Assembly: GCF_900009145.1 (NCBI RefSeq)
Contig: NZ_LN889803.1
Location: 205,894 to 269,893 of the forward strand
Origin: Planktothrix tepida PCC 9214
GTDB lineage: Bacteria; Cyanobacteriota; Cyanobacteriia; Cyanobacteriales; Microcoleaceae
Length of the DNA stretch: 64,000 nt
Direction of reading: 5' to 3'
Shown: piece by piece, positions 26,598 to 34,883 of the stretch
Layout: every line of letters starts with the position of its first letter
Numbering within the stretch: the first letter of the stretch is position 1
Made by a program: the position numbers and the translations under genes
Notes under the pieces: generated by a model
Database searches by the model: none
What the model was told of the DNA's origin: nothing
The model's input: the letters and a program-made list of their open reading frames with translations, nothing else

Positions 26598-28070
26598 ATG
26601 AGAAAAAATGTTGTTTTACAGATTTTAGGTAACAATGATGTGAGGGTGGATTCAGAGCAAGGAACCTCCCAACTCGGTGCCTGTTATACCTTAGAAGATG
26701 TTCGAGACCTGGCGGCGGACAACGATCAAGAATTAGGGAATGACTTAGATCGGATTGATTTTCCTTTAATTAGAAACCTGTGGGAAAGTCGGGAATCTGA
26801 TACTTTACTGCATTTTGTCATTCTTTTAACGAATCAGCAAGCTTGGATTGAATATCATCATATTTCTGGACAAGAATTGAGTGATTTAATTACGTCTGAT
26901 GGATATTGGTGGCGAAATCTTTTGCAAGCTTGGTGTCAAAAACTAGGCATTCCCCATGATTTAATAATTTTAGATATTGATCCTAATTTAGATAATGGGG
27001 TTGCTAATTGGGATCAAATGGCAAAGTTTATTGAAGAACAATTAAATCCTAAATTTGCCTTTAATTCCAAGGGTGTTGTTTTCGAGAATACCTCGGATCG
27101 TCCTAAGATTAATGCTCAGAAATTAATTGTACAACATAGTAGTGGAACCCCGGCCTTAAGTGGGGCGTTATATTTATGGGGACTTGAACAACAGTTAGCG
27201 AAAAATCCGATTGATTTTGTCTATATGTCTCGCCAAGATTCTCAACCGTATTTTCATACGGGAACTCATTGGCAATGGCGGTTAAAAGTTCCACAAATTG
27301 AACAATTATTAGAAATACAAGACTTTTTAGGGGTAAAGACCTTAATTCAAGATCATCCTGATAATACCTTAAAAACAAAACTTGAGCAATTAGATCGGGC
27401 TGTTTCTTTTAACTTATCGGCAAAACGGCAAAAGCTATCGGCTGAAGAGGATATTTTAGAACGAATTGCAATTGCTTTATGGAGTGAAAAAGCCTTTCGA
27501 GAACGGGGTCAGTGGATGCAGTGGTATTTAAGAATTGCTGGGTCTTTTGAATTAGCGATCGCTTGTTTAGTTCAACATCAAGGCGGAAATGCTTATCACT
27601 GGGAAAGAGATCATAAAACTCAAAAACCAATTTTAAAATATCAAGAAAAGAATCAAAATTATATAGAATTCAGACTTGATATTTCCCCAACGGTTAAAAA
27701 TTTGCTCAGTGAGGGAAATGGTTACAATAGTTATCTGCAAAAAACCTACATAACTAATAAAATCAATGATCCGGCTTGGAAGAGTTTTAAAGATTTTTAC
27801 TGTTCTAACTGGATTCGTATTTCAGATCATAGCAAGAGTTTTCTTGAAATCAGGAATGAACTGTATCACAGTTTATTAGGGGATTTGATTGATCAAATTT
27901 TAGACGAAAAAACCAAACAATTAAAAGGTGTCAATCACGCCGACCATCCGGCTCAAATTGCGATTGATTGGTTGAACTATATTGTCAAATTAGCCAATCT
28001 CACCACCCCTATTAATAGCAAAATCAAAGAATTTGAACAACTCGTTAATGATGTTAAACGGAGTCTCTAA
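26598..28070 (+). CDS. CARF-HEPN ribonuclease (Csm6/Csx1-like) of the type III island
   Basis: A protein of about 490 residues. The N-terminal half has a Rossmann-like start (KNVVLQILGNNDV) and the CARF ligand motif SSGTPALSG at residues 181-189, comparable to the TGGTP-type motif of Csm6. The C-terminal half is helical and carries a HEPN RxxxxH motif, Arg419-Asn-Glu-Leu-Tyr-His424. Such proteins are activated by cyclic oligoadenylate made by Cas10 and degrade RNA. The stop codon overlaps the cas10 start (TAATG), so the two are translationally coupled. The ATG at 26598 is preferred over a TTG at 26553. The exact subfamily is not certain. Confidence 0.8.
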   Translation: MRKNVVLQILGNNDVRVDSEQGTSQLGACYTLEDVRDLAADNDQELGNDLDRIDFPLIRNLWESRESDTLLHFVILLTNQQAWIEYHHISGQELSDLITSDGYWWRNLLQAWCQKLGIPHDLIILDIDPNLDNGVANWDQMAKFIEEQLNPKFAFNSKGVVFENTSDRPKINAQKLIVQHSSGTPALSGALYLWGLEQQLAKNPIDFVYMSRQDSQPYFHTGTHWQWRLKVPQIEQLLEIQDFLGVKTLIQDHPDNTLKTKLEQLDRAVSFNLSAKRQKLSAEEDILERIAIALWSEKAFRERGQWMQWYLRIAGSFELAIACLVQHQGGNAYHWERDHKTQKPILKYQEKNQNYIEFRLDISPTVKNLLSEGNGYNSYLQKTYITNKINDPAWKSFKDFYCSNWIRISDHSKSFLEIRNELYHSLLGDLIDQILDEKTKQLKGVNHADHPAQIAIDWLNYIVKLANLTTPINSKIKEFEQLVNDVKRSL

Positions 28071-30262
28071 TGGAATTACAAGACTGGCTGAAACAACAAC
28101 AACAATATTATGCAGCTTTGCCCCCCGATCAACCCACCTTAGCAACCCATCCTAGCTGCGGCACTTGGCAAACTTCAGAATATTTAAAAAATCAATTTTG
28201 GTGGGGTGGTGGCGCTTCTGTAGAAGCCTGCGAACAAATTCAACAACACAGCGATCGCACCCTAACTCACATCGGTGTTTTAACCTTTGGCCCGGTGCAA
28301 AGCTTCCTCGCTGGAGGTCAACGCCTGCGGGACTGGGCCGTTGCGTCGTGGTTATGCCATTATCTCTGCGGGGTGGTTATTCACCATTGGGAGAAACAGG
28401 GAGGAAAGGTTTTAGTTCCCTTGCATCAGTCCTCTCCTTTACTGCAATGGTTAAACGGCGAAACTATTACCGATGAAAGCTTCTGGCAAGCTGAACTCCC
28501 GAATATTATTACTGGCTTATTTCCCGACGAACCCCAATGGTGGGAAAACTGCCAAGACATTCTTAAACAAGAATGGCAACGGTTTTTAACGGCCCTAGAA
28601 ACCGCTTCCATCCGCCATAACCCCCGGTTAAACGGCTTGGGATGGCAAGTTATTCAAGGGGATAACCTGAGTTTTTGGTCGGTTTATGGGGAGTCTACCT
28701 TGTTGCGGTCGGAGCACATTGTCGAAGATATCAAACAGTTGCATCATTCCGTTGATGCTCAAAAATTAGGCCGACAATGGCAAGGGAACTGGTGGGGAGG
28801 ACGCACCAGTCCGAGTTCGGGGAGTTTATCGATCTGGCATCCGGGTCTGCAACCTGTGGAAGCGGGAGGAACTTGGGGACTACCAGATCAGGTATTAAAG
28901 GAATGGTGGGAAGGGATAGCGGAAAAAAGCTCTTTAGCGGGGTTATTTTCCGAAAGCGATCGCCTCAATAGCTTGGAAATGGTGAAACGCTTGGCTTCCG
29001 TCCCTGAAATTATCGTTCCCACCTTAACAACTTTATGGGGACAAGAACCCCCCCGATGTCCTTGGGATCAATTTCCAGATCGCACGGCGGCGGCGGCGGC
29101 TTGGGTGGCTGATATTGTGGATGCGGAACGCTGGAATACTGAAGTTGAAGCGCTGAGTGAATATTATCAGTCTGGATCGCCTTTTAAACCTTGGGGTATT
29201 CCCCAAATGGATCGTCAGTCTCCCCCCTATGCTCATCCGAGAGTTTTAGAGCGTCGCAATATTGATGCTGAGGAGGTGGAAGGTTGGGAAAATGATCTTC
29301 CCAACGGGTGGGAAAGTCCCGTGGAATGGACAGTGGGATGGCGCGGCGATGGGGACAATATGGGCAAATGGCTATCCGGTGAACAATATAAAAAACTGAA
29401 ATTACCTTGGTCGAACTGGCATCCCAACGCCTCAACTATTGAACAATATCAACTCGGTTTTTCACCGCCTAATTTACCGGATCTAACTCGCCAGATGGAA
29501 CTTCCCCATACTTTAGATCTATCGGTTTTGTTTGGATATTGGAACCGGGTGTTATACGACCTGACGGAACATCACCACAACGGACGGGTAATTTTTGCGG
29601 GTGGGGATGACTTCTTATTATTAGGGCCGATCACCGATGCGATCGCTCTCACATCCCAACTTCATCAGCTTTGGACGGGACAACCTACCCCCTTAACTCA
29701 ACCGCTTGATCCCCCTGTAGCGGGTTGGGTGTCTTATCAAAATCAAATTTATCCTATCCCTAGCCCGAATATGACCTTTAGTTTAGGGGTGGTTATTGCC
29801 CAACGGCGTATCCCGCAGTCGTTATGGCATCGGGGGTTAAATGAAGCCTACAAACAAGCCAAACATCTCGGTAAGGATCGGGTTTGTGTGCAGGTTTTGT
29901 TTAATAGCGGTCAAAGTTTGGACTGGGTTTGTCCTTGGGTATTGTGGCATTTGTTAATGGCCGTTGAACCCGTCGGGGAGGACAAAACGGATCTGAACTG
30001 TTGGGAAAAGTTGTTGTTTTATTTGGACAGTACCCGCCTGGAAGAATATTCTCCCTCAACGGTTCGTTCCCTCATGGATACCCTGTGGGCGAGTGTGCAT
30101 TTACCCCTGAGTTGGCAACAGATCGACCTTCTCGCCATCGGAAACACTAAGAGTCTGAAAACAGAGTTAGGAAGTTGGCAATGGTGGAAAAACTGGATCG
30201 CCCTCCGGGGTTTCTTAGCCCGTCAACAGCGAGAACGAAATAACTGGCTTTCTCGTTTCTAG
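28070..30262 (+). CDS. cmr2: Cas10/Cmr2 without HD domain, GGDD intact
   Basis: A 730-residue type III-B large subunit. The first Palm region appears at residues 74-97 (GPVQSFLAGGQRLRDWAVASW), so there is almost no room before it, and the N-terminal HD nuclease domain is absent. The second Palm has the conserved GDGDNMGKW (about residue 426) and the cyclase motif Gly511-Gly-Asp-Asp514 (FAGGDDFLLLG). The protein should therefore make cyclic oligoadenylate but not cut DNA itself. This fits the coupled CARF-HEPN gene. A series of four hairpins (30259-30350) separates it from cmr3. Confidence 0.9.
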   Translation: MELQDWLKQQQQYYAALPPDQPTLATHPSCGTWQTSEYLKNQFWWGGGASVEACEQIQQHSDRTLTHIGVLTFGPVQSFLAGGQRLRDWAVASWLCHYLCGVVIHHWEKQGGKVLVPLHQSSPLLQWLNGETITDESFWQAELPNIITGLFPDEPQWWENCQDILKQEWQRFLTALETASIRHNPRLNGLGWQVIQGDNLSFWSVYGESTLLRSEHIVEDIKQLHHSVDAQKLGRQWQGNWWGGRTSPSSGSLSIWHPGLQPVEAGGTWGLPDQVLKEWWEGIAEKSSLAGLFSESDRLNSLEMVKRLASVPEIIVPTLTTLWGQEPPRCPWDQFPDRTAAAAAWVADIVDAERWNTEVEALSEYYQSGSPFKPWGIPQMDRQSPPYAHPRVLERRNIDAEEVEGWENDLPNGWESPVEWTVGWRGDGDNMGKWLSGEQYKKLKLPWSNWHPNASTIEQYQLGFSPPNLPDLTRQMELPHTLDLSVLFGYWNRVLYDLTEHHHNGRVIFAGGDDFLLLGPITDAIALTSQLHQLWTGQPTPLTQPLDPPVAGWVSYQNQIYPIPSPNMTFSLGVVIAQRRIPQSLWHRGLNEAYKQAKHLGKDRVCVQVLFNSGQSLDWVCPWVLWHLLMAVEPVGEDKTDLNCWEKLLFYLDSTRLEEYSPSTVRSLMDTLWASVHLPLSWQQIDLLAIGNTKSLKTELGSWQWWKNWIALRGFLARQQRERNNWLSRF

Positions 30263-30350
30263 GTTCTACCTAGAAATGCCTCTATGCAGGCTCCGCCTGC
30301 TGAACACGGAGGCTCTGCCTCCCATAGACATTCCCAGGCGGGAGCCTGGG
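30259..30350. repeat. Cluster of four hairpins between cas10 and cmr3
   Basis: CTAGGTTCTACCTAG (30259-30273), GCAGGCTCCGCCTGC (30286-30300), GGAGGCTCTGCCTCC (30308-30322) and CCCAGGCGGGAGCCTGGG (30333-30350) each form a perfect stem. Such Gly/Ala-codon-like palindromes are interspersed repeats in cyanobacteria. Inside an operon they may stabilise or attenuate the transcript. Confidence 0.75.
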
Positions 30351-30401
30351 AACCAGGGAAATTGCCTCTTGCCTGTTCCCTTTCTTAAAGGAGATTAACC
30401 C

Positions 30402-31382
30402 ATGACAGGATGGTACAAAATCATTCCCACAGGCCCGATCACCATCGGCAACTTAACGCCCGTCGGACAAAATAGCGGTCAAGTCGGTTGTCGCTGGCCC
30501 CCGAATGGGCATCAGTTGGCAGCTTGTTTGAATTTACCCAGTCAAAGTCAACTCTGGGGGCCGTTTTGGGAATATAACTCTAATTTCTATGTTCCCTTAC
30601 CCTTGCCCGTTTATACCCTCGATGTTGATATTGCCTCCCCGAACTTACCCACGAACCTGTATCGAATGCAGTGGAATGAACAGCAACAATGGCAGGTGCA
30701 ACCGGAACACCAAGGAAAAGATATTGAAGTGATCGGGGGTCAATATTTAATACCGGGTAACACTTTACAGCTATTTTGGCAGGAGCAAAAGTGGATTTTT
30801 AAGTCCGGTAACGCCCCCGATAACGTGCTTCAGCCTTTACCTTGGTCGTCTCTCACCCTCAGCCATAACCGTCGCCAAGACTTTCAAGTCGTGGACGAGG
30901 GGGGATTTTTTGCCGAACAAACGACCTTAATGGCCCCCGGATGGTCAATTTTAGTCAAAATTATCGGCGACTATCAACCCCCCGACTGGGGAATATTGGG
31001 GGCGGGAACCCCCGTTACCGTTAGCCCTATTCAGGAAAAAAATACTTGGAAGTGGTTAACGGCCTCCTGTCCCCAACCCCAAGGGGGAATTTTACTGACG
31101 GCGGCTTTATGGCAACAACCCGGACGGAAAATTTCTGTCCCCAAACCCCCAGGGGTCAAGGGTTACGCGGCAGAAATGGGCATTCCTTGGCAGTCGTGGA
31201 AGAAGGTACGCGATCGCAAAGACCCTAACCGTCGGGTTTCGGTATTGACACCTGGGGAATGGATGACGCCTGCGGGGGCGGTGTATTTATGGGAAGGGAC
31301 ACCTCCTTTATCAGAGTCGGGGCCATATCCTGATGCCTTTCATCGGGATGCCTTGGGTTATGGACATTTATGGTTATTTTAA
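30402..31382 (+). CDS. cmr3: Cmr3-like RAMP protein
   Basis: A 326-residue RAMP/Cas5-group subunit of the Cmr complex, which binds the crRNA 5' tag. It is placed by position after cas10 and by features such as the HNRRQDFQVVDEGGFFAEQ segment. This corresponds to the Cmr3 region where a conserved Arg-Asp and an aromatic strand occur. The closing strand is ALGYGHLWLF. The usual Gly-rich loop reads WGILGAGTPV. A strong AAGGAG site precedes the ATG. Similarity is recognised by pattern, not alignment. Confidence 0.75.
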   Translation: MTGWYKIIPTGPITIGNLTPVGQNSGQVGCRWPPNGHQLAACLNLPSQSQLWGPFWEYNSNFYVPLPLPVYTLDVDIASPNLPTNLYRMQWNEQQQWQVQPEHQGKDIEVIGGQYLIPGNTLQLFWQEQKWIFKSGNAPDNVLQPLPWSSLTLSHNRRQDFQVVDEGGFFAEQTTLMAPGWSILVKIIGDYQPPDWGILGAGTPVTVSPIQEKNTWKWLTASCPQPQGGILLTAALWQQPGRKISVPKPPGVKGYAAEMGIPWQSWKKVRDRKDPNRRVSVLTPGEWMTPAGAVYLWEGTPPLSESGPYPDAFHRDALGYGHLWLF

Positions 31383-31392
31383 GGATTGCATC

Positions 31393-32169
31393 ATGACTAC
31401 AGAATGGTTAATTTGTCAAGAACCTGTACATATTGGCGGGGCGGATAGTAGCAGTCGGGGAAATAATAACCCGATTTTTCGCCTGAGCGATCGCACTCCC
31501 GCTATTCCGGGGAGTTCCCTGCGAGGTGCTTTACGGGAACACGCGGAACACACCCACGCTAATTTTGTTAATCATTGGTTTGGGGGTCAGGATAACGCTA
31601 TTTCCCCAGGGGCGATCGCTTTAGGGTGGGGTTGGCCCGTTTGGTGGCCCGTTCATGTGTTGGGTTATGGTAACTGGTGGGTGAGTTGTTTACAATGGTT
31701 AAATCGTTTTCAACAATTATCTCAACAGTCGCCTTTGAATTTAGATCGAAATAAGGTTTTGATCACGGATAATTCGTTAAATAATCAAACGGTTTATTTG
31801 CGGTGGTTGAAGTTAGAAAAGGTACAATATCGCAACCCGAATGAAGGGCAAAAATTGCCTGTTCCCAGTTCTATTCCCAGCGATCGCTTAATTATTGTTC
31901 CTGACACCAGTATTAATTTATTAGTTGATATGGGTTTAGTCCGTCAACCCCGTGTTAGTTTGTTTGATCAACCGGACGAAAAAGGCAATTTAGTTAAAAA
32001 TTTGTTTGGGGTGGAAGGGTTTCCTCCGGGGGCGGTTTTTTTAACGTCTTGGACTACACGGGGTCAGGTTCAAAACGTCGAGGACTGGGAAAAGTTTCTC
32101 CACGATGAACATTATTTAGGGGGGTTATGGAGTGTGGGTTTTGGTCGAATTTTAATTGAAAAGATTTAA
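31393..32169 (+). CDS. cmr4: Cmr4-like RAMP backbone protein
   Basis: A 258-residue Cas7-group RAMP. Family marks are PVHIGGADSSS at the N terminus, the AIPGSSLRGALREH helix-loop (about residues 40-53) and a closing Gly-rich GLWSVGFGRILI. In Cmr4 the residue that cleaves target RNA is an Asp just before a PIxR motif; here that region reads NNNPIFR. The catalytic Asp appears replaced by Asn, so target RNA cutting may be lost (inference from motif placement). The start is the ATG at 31393 right after cmr3. The earlier ATG at 31333 overlaps cmr3. Confidence 0.75.
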   Translation: MTTEWLICQEPVHIGGADSSSRGNNNPIFRLSDRTPAIPGSSLRGALREHAEHTHANFVNHWFGGQDNAISPGAIALGWGWPVWWPVHVLGYGNWWVSCLQWLNRFQQLSQQSPLNLDRNKVLITDNSLNNQTVYLRWLKLEKVQYRNPNEGQKLPVPSSIPSDRLIIVPDTSINLLVDMGLVRQPRVSLFDQPDEKGNLVKNLFGVEGFPPGAVFLTSWTTRGQVQNVEDWEKFLHDEHYLGGLWSVGFGRILIEKI

Positions 32170-32181
32170 GGAGGAAAGATC

Positions 32182-32616
32182 ATGTCGGTGACATCCTATG
32201 AGTTAGATCGAGAGGTTTTTACCCTCTTAAATGCAGGGGCAAATTCTCTGGGAGACTGGCAAGGCGCCGCCAGTGGAATTAGTGACTATGTGGCAAGTTG
32301 GGGCATGGAACGATTTTGGGCGATGTCTCGTTCTTCGGTGTTATTAGGAGGCGGTGTTCCCAATGCTGCGGGGGGTTCAGACGAACAACGCCGTTATTTT
32401 GCTTGGGGTGTGGCGCGAGTGGTGTTGTGTAAAATTGTCGGATCTCACCTCAATATTAAGGCGGAGATGACGACAGAACAATTTCAAGAACGGTTCAGAA
32501 ATTTGAATTTTAATCAGCAGGTTTTATTAACGGATTTGTTAATAGAAATTTCTGATACAATTCAATTCTGGACAATGCGAATTAAGGACGCGAAAGACTC
32601 TAAATTGCCTGTTTAA
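32182..32616 (+). CDS. Cmr5-like small subunit
   Basis: A 144-residue, almost all-helical protein with a strong AAGGAGGAAAG site before the ATG and 12 bp from the cmr4 stop. It occupies the position of the type III-B small subunit Cmr5 (Cas11), which lines the target-RNA groove. The sequence (ISDYVASWGMERFWAMSRSSVLLGGG...EQRRYFAWGVARVVL) is only distantly like Cmr5, so the name rests on size, fold type and place. An island-specific accessory protein is the alternative. Confidence 0.6.
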   Translation: MSVTSYELDREVFTLLNAGANSLGDWQGAASGISDYVASWGMERFWAMSRSSVLLGGGVPNAAGGSDEQRRYFAWGVARVVLCKIVGSHLNIKAEMTTEQFQERFRNLNFNQQVLLTDLLIEISDTIQFWTMRIKDAKDSKLPV

Positions 32617-32632
32617 TCTCGGTTAAATTAAA

Positions 32633-32660
32633 GTAGGGGCAATTCATGAATTGCCCCTAC
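32633..32660. repeat. Perfect 28-bp palindrome between the cas operon and CRISPR array
   Basis: GTAGGGGCAATTCA and its exact complement TGAATTGCCCCTAC meet without a loop. It has the same GTAGGGG terminus as the palindromes at 10529 and 36524, so it is a member of that family. It could act as terminator for both the plus-strand cas genes and the minus-strand array transcript. Confidence 0.75.
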
Positions 32661-32779
32661 TTAAAATATCTTAGCCCTGAACTAAAGTTCGGGCTAAAAG
32701 CTAACGTTATCTAAAGATAACTCAAGACTGAATTTTATTAACCCGTTTTAACGGGTTTTCGCTTTTAGCCTGAAATTTA

Positions 32780-32815
32780 TTTCAAGGTTTTTGGCTTCCT
32801 AATGGAAGTCGCTAC
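32780..32815. repeat. Degenerate terminal repeat of CRISPR array 1
   Basis: The segment ends GGCTTCCTAATGGAAGTCGCTAC, matching the last part of the canonical repeat with two substitutions, but its first third has diverged. It is separated by 36 bp from the first canonical repeat. That interval itself ends in GGCTAC and contains TAATAGAAG, as if it were a further decayed unit. Degenerate repeats mark the leader-distal end of arrays. Confidence 0.7.
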
Positions 32816-32851
32816 ATTAATAGAAGACTTCGACTAATTTGTATTGGCTAC

Positions 32852-34699
32852 GTTTCAACACCTTTTCTTCCTAATAGAAGTCGCTACTGAACTGACAATG
32901 AGTTTTTGGAAAACATTCCGAGTTTCAACACCTTTTCTTCCTAATAGAAGTCGCTACCTCCGAGGTACCAGAACCCGCTTATGGGAACTGGATTTAATGT
33001 TTCAACACCTTTTCTTCCTAATAGAAGTCGCTACTTGTGAACTCCGGCAAGAACTGAACAAACTCTATGACAAGTTTCAACACCTTTTCTTCCTAATAGA
33101 AGTCGCTACAAAACACATCTTCGGAAGAAGAGATAGAAGCCATCCTTCCCTAGTTTCAACACCTTTTCTTCCTAATAGAAGTCGCTACTATTTGACGATA
33201 TTTTATCCGAGTTAGGGACGGTAACCACGAAGTTTCAACACCTTTTCTTCCTAATAGAAGTCGCTACAGTTTGTTCCGATGTTTATTGATGCTTTTGAGC
33301 AAGGTTTCAACACCTTTTCTTCCTAATAGAAGTCGCTACTTGAACGACCAAACTCAAGCATTAGACGTACAAGAGGTTTCAACACCTTTTCTTCCTAATA
33401 GAAGTCGCTACAGTAAATGGGTGACATTGTACGAACATCCAGATCTGTTTCAACACCTTTTCTTCCTAATAGAAGTCGCTACTCCTTTGGAACCTGTTAT
33501 CAATACAAAGTTGAGTCCCTTGAGGTTTCAACACCTTTTCTTCCTAATAGAAGTCGCTACACTTTATAAAATGCGATCGCTTTTCTTTAATTAAACCGTT
33601 TCAACACCTTTTCTTCCTAATAGAAGTCGCTACCAACCCTTTTCCGTTGCTAACTCCTGCCAAATCTGGTTTCAACACCTTTTCTTCCTAATAGAAGTCG
33701 CTACAACAAATGCTTGAATGGATTTCGGCAGGAGCCGAAGCTAAAGTTTCAACACCTTTTCTTCCTAATAGAAGTCGCTACAAATCTAACTCCACACTCG
33801 GTCGTCAATCTGTTGTTACTTCTCCATGTTTCAACACCTTTTCTTCCTAATAGAAGTCGCTACACATATAACTGTTTTGTTCATAATGAGGACGAAAGTT
33901 ATAACAGTTTCAACACCTTTTCTTCCTAATAGAAGTCGCTACAGAGTCAATTGTAATTACTTCATTTAATGGTTAAGGAGAAGTTTCAACACCTTTTCTT
34001 CCTAATAGAAGTCGCTACCATTGGGTATTCTCCCTTGATTACTCCCAACAACAATCCCTGTTTCAACACCTTTTCTTCCTAATAGAAGTCGCTACCAGCC
34101 TGGTTGGGCTTCATGGACAATATGCCTAATCCATATAGTTTCAACACCTTTTCTTCCTAATAGAAGTCGCTACGTTTGAGTAAGTGTGGTTTAGCTAGAG
34201 ATATAGTTACACCAGTTTCAACACCTTTTCTTCCTAATAGAAGTCGCTACATACAGAATTTCTGTTAATCCAAGCAGTGGATTATCCAGTTTCAACACCT
34301 TTTCTTCCTAATAGAAGTCGCTACGCATTGATAAGACCATCTTTGTGATGGCTTATACAGAAGAAGAGTTTCAACACCTTTTCTTCCTAATAGAAGTCGC
34401 TACGCACGTATCGAAATCCTTGTGGCTGAAATGCCATTGAACGTGTTTCAACACCTTTTCTTCCTAATAGAAGTCGCTACAATGCTTCTTATGGAGCTGG
34501 AGCTATAATAGCTCTTGGTTTCAACACCTTTTCTTCCTAATAGAAGTCGCTACAAAACGACCAAGAACTCATGTTGTCGAAAGACGACATTGGTTTCAAC
34601 ACCTTTTCTTCCTAATAGAAGTCGCTACATTCTACAACTCTCAGAAAGGAATTCTCATTTGTTGTTTCAACACCTTTTCTTCCTAATAGAAGTCGCTAC
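32852..34699 (-). CRISPR. CRISPR array 1: 25 canonical 36-bp repeats, 24 spacers
   Basis: The repeat, read on the plus strand, begins GTTTCAACACCTTTTC and ends ATAGAAGTCGCTAC (36 bp, invariant in all 25 copies). Spacers are 34 to 46 bp and all differ. Starts run from 32852 through 33304, 33746, 34215 and 34664. On the minus strand the repeat ends GTGTTGAAAC, the usual 3' end that gives the 8-nt crRNA 5' tag GTTGAAAC. The degenerate copy is at the left end. Transcription should therefore run leftward from a leader at 34700-34883. The array is flanked by cmr genes on both sides. No Cas6 is encoded here. Confidence 0.97.
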
Positions 34700-34883
34700 C
34701 CCTCTATTCTACAACCTAGACGGGGCAATCTATCCAGACGCCGTTTGCGAGGCTCAGAAAAATCATCCCCTCAAACCCGATTTTCCCCAACATCCAAAAC
34801 GCCACAACCCTTACCCAGAGCAGCAGCGAGGCTCCCAACAGCAGAATCGACATCACAGCCATTTTCCCTCAGCCTCGCAAAAC
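34700..34883 (-). promoter_or_regulatory. Candidate leader of CRISPR array 1
   Basis: 184 bp between the last repeat and the end of the Cmr6-Cmr1 gene. It is not AT-rich but holds three copies of GCGAGGCT: at about 34747 and 34826 on the plus strand and at about 34872 on the minus strand. The outer two form an inverted pair (TTTGCGAGGCT...AGCCTCGCAAA). Orientation follows from the repeat sequence and the degenerate far end. Leader function is an inference. Confidence 0.5.

Noticed and set aside
32617-32851. Region left of array 1 as its leader
   Set aside because: The adjacent repeat is degenerate and the repeat polarity points to transcription from the right end.
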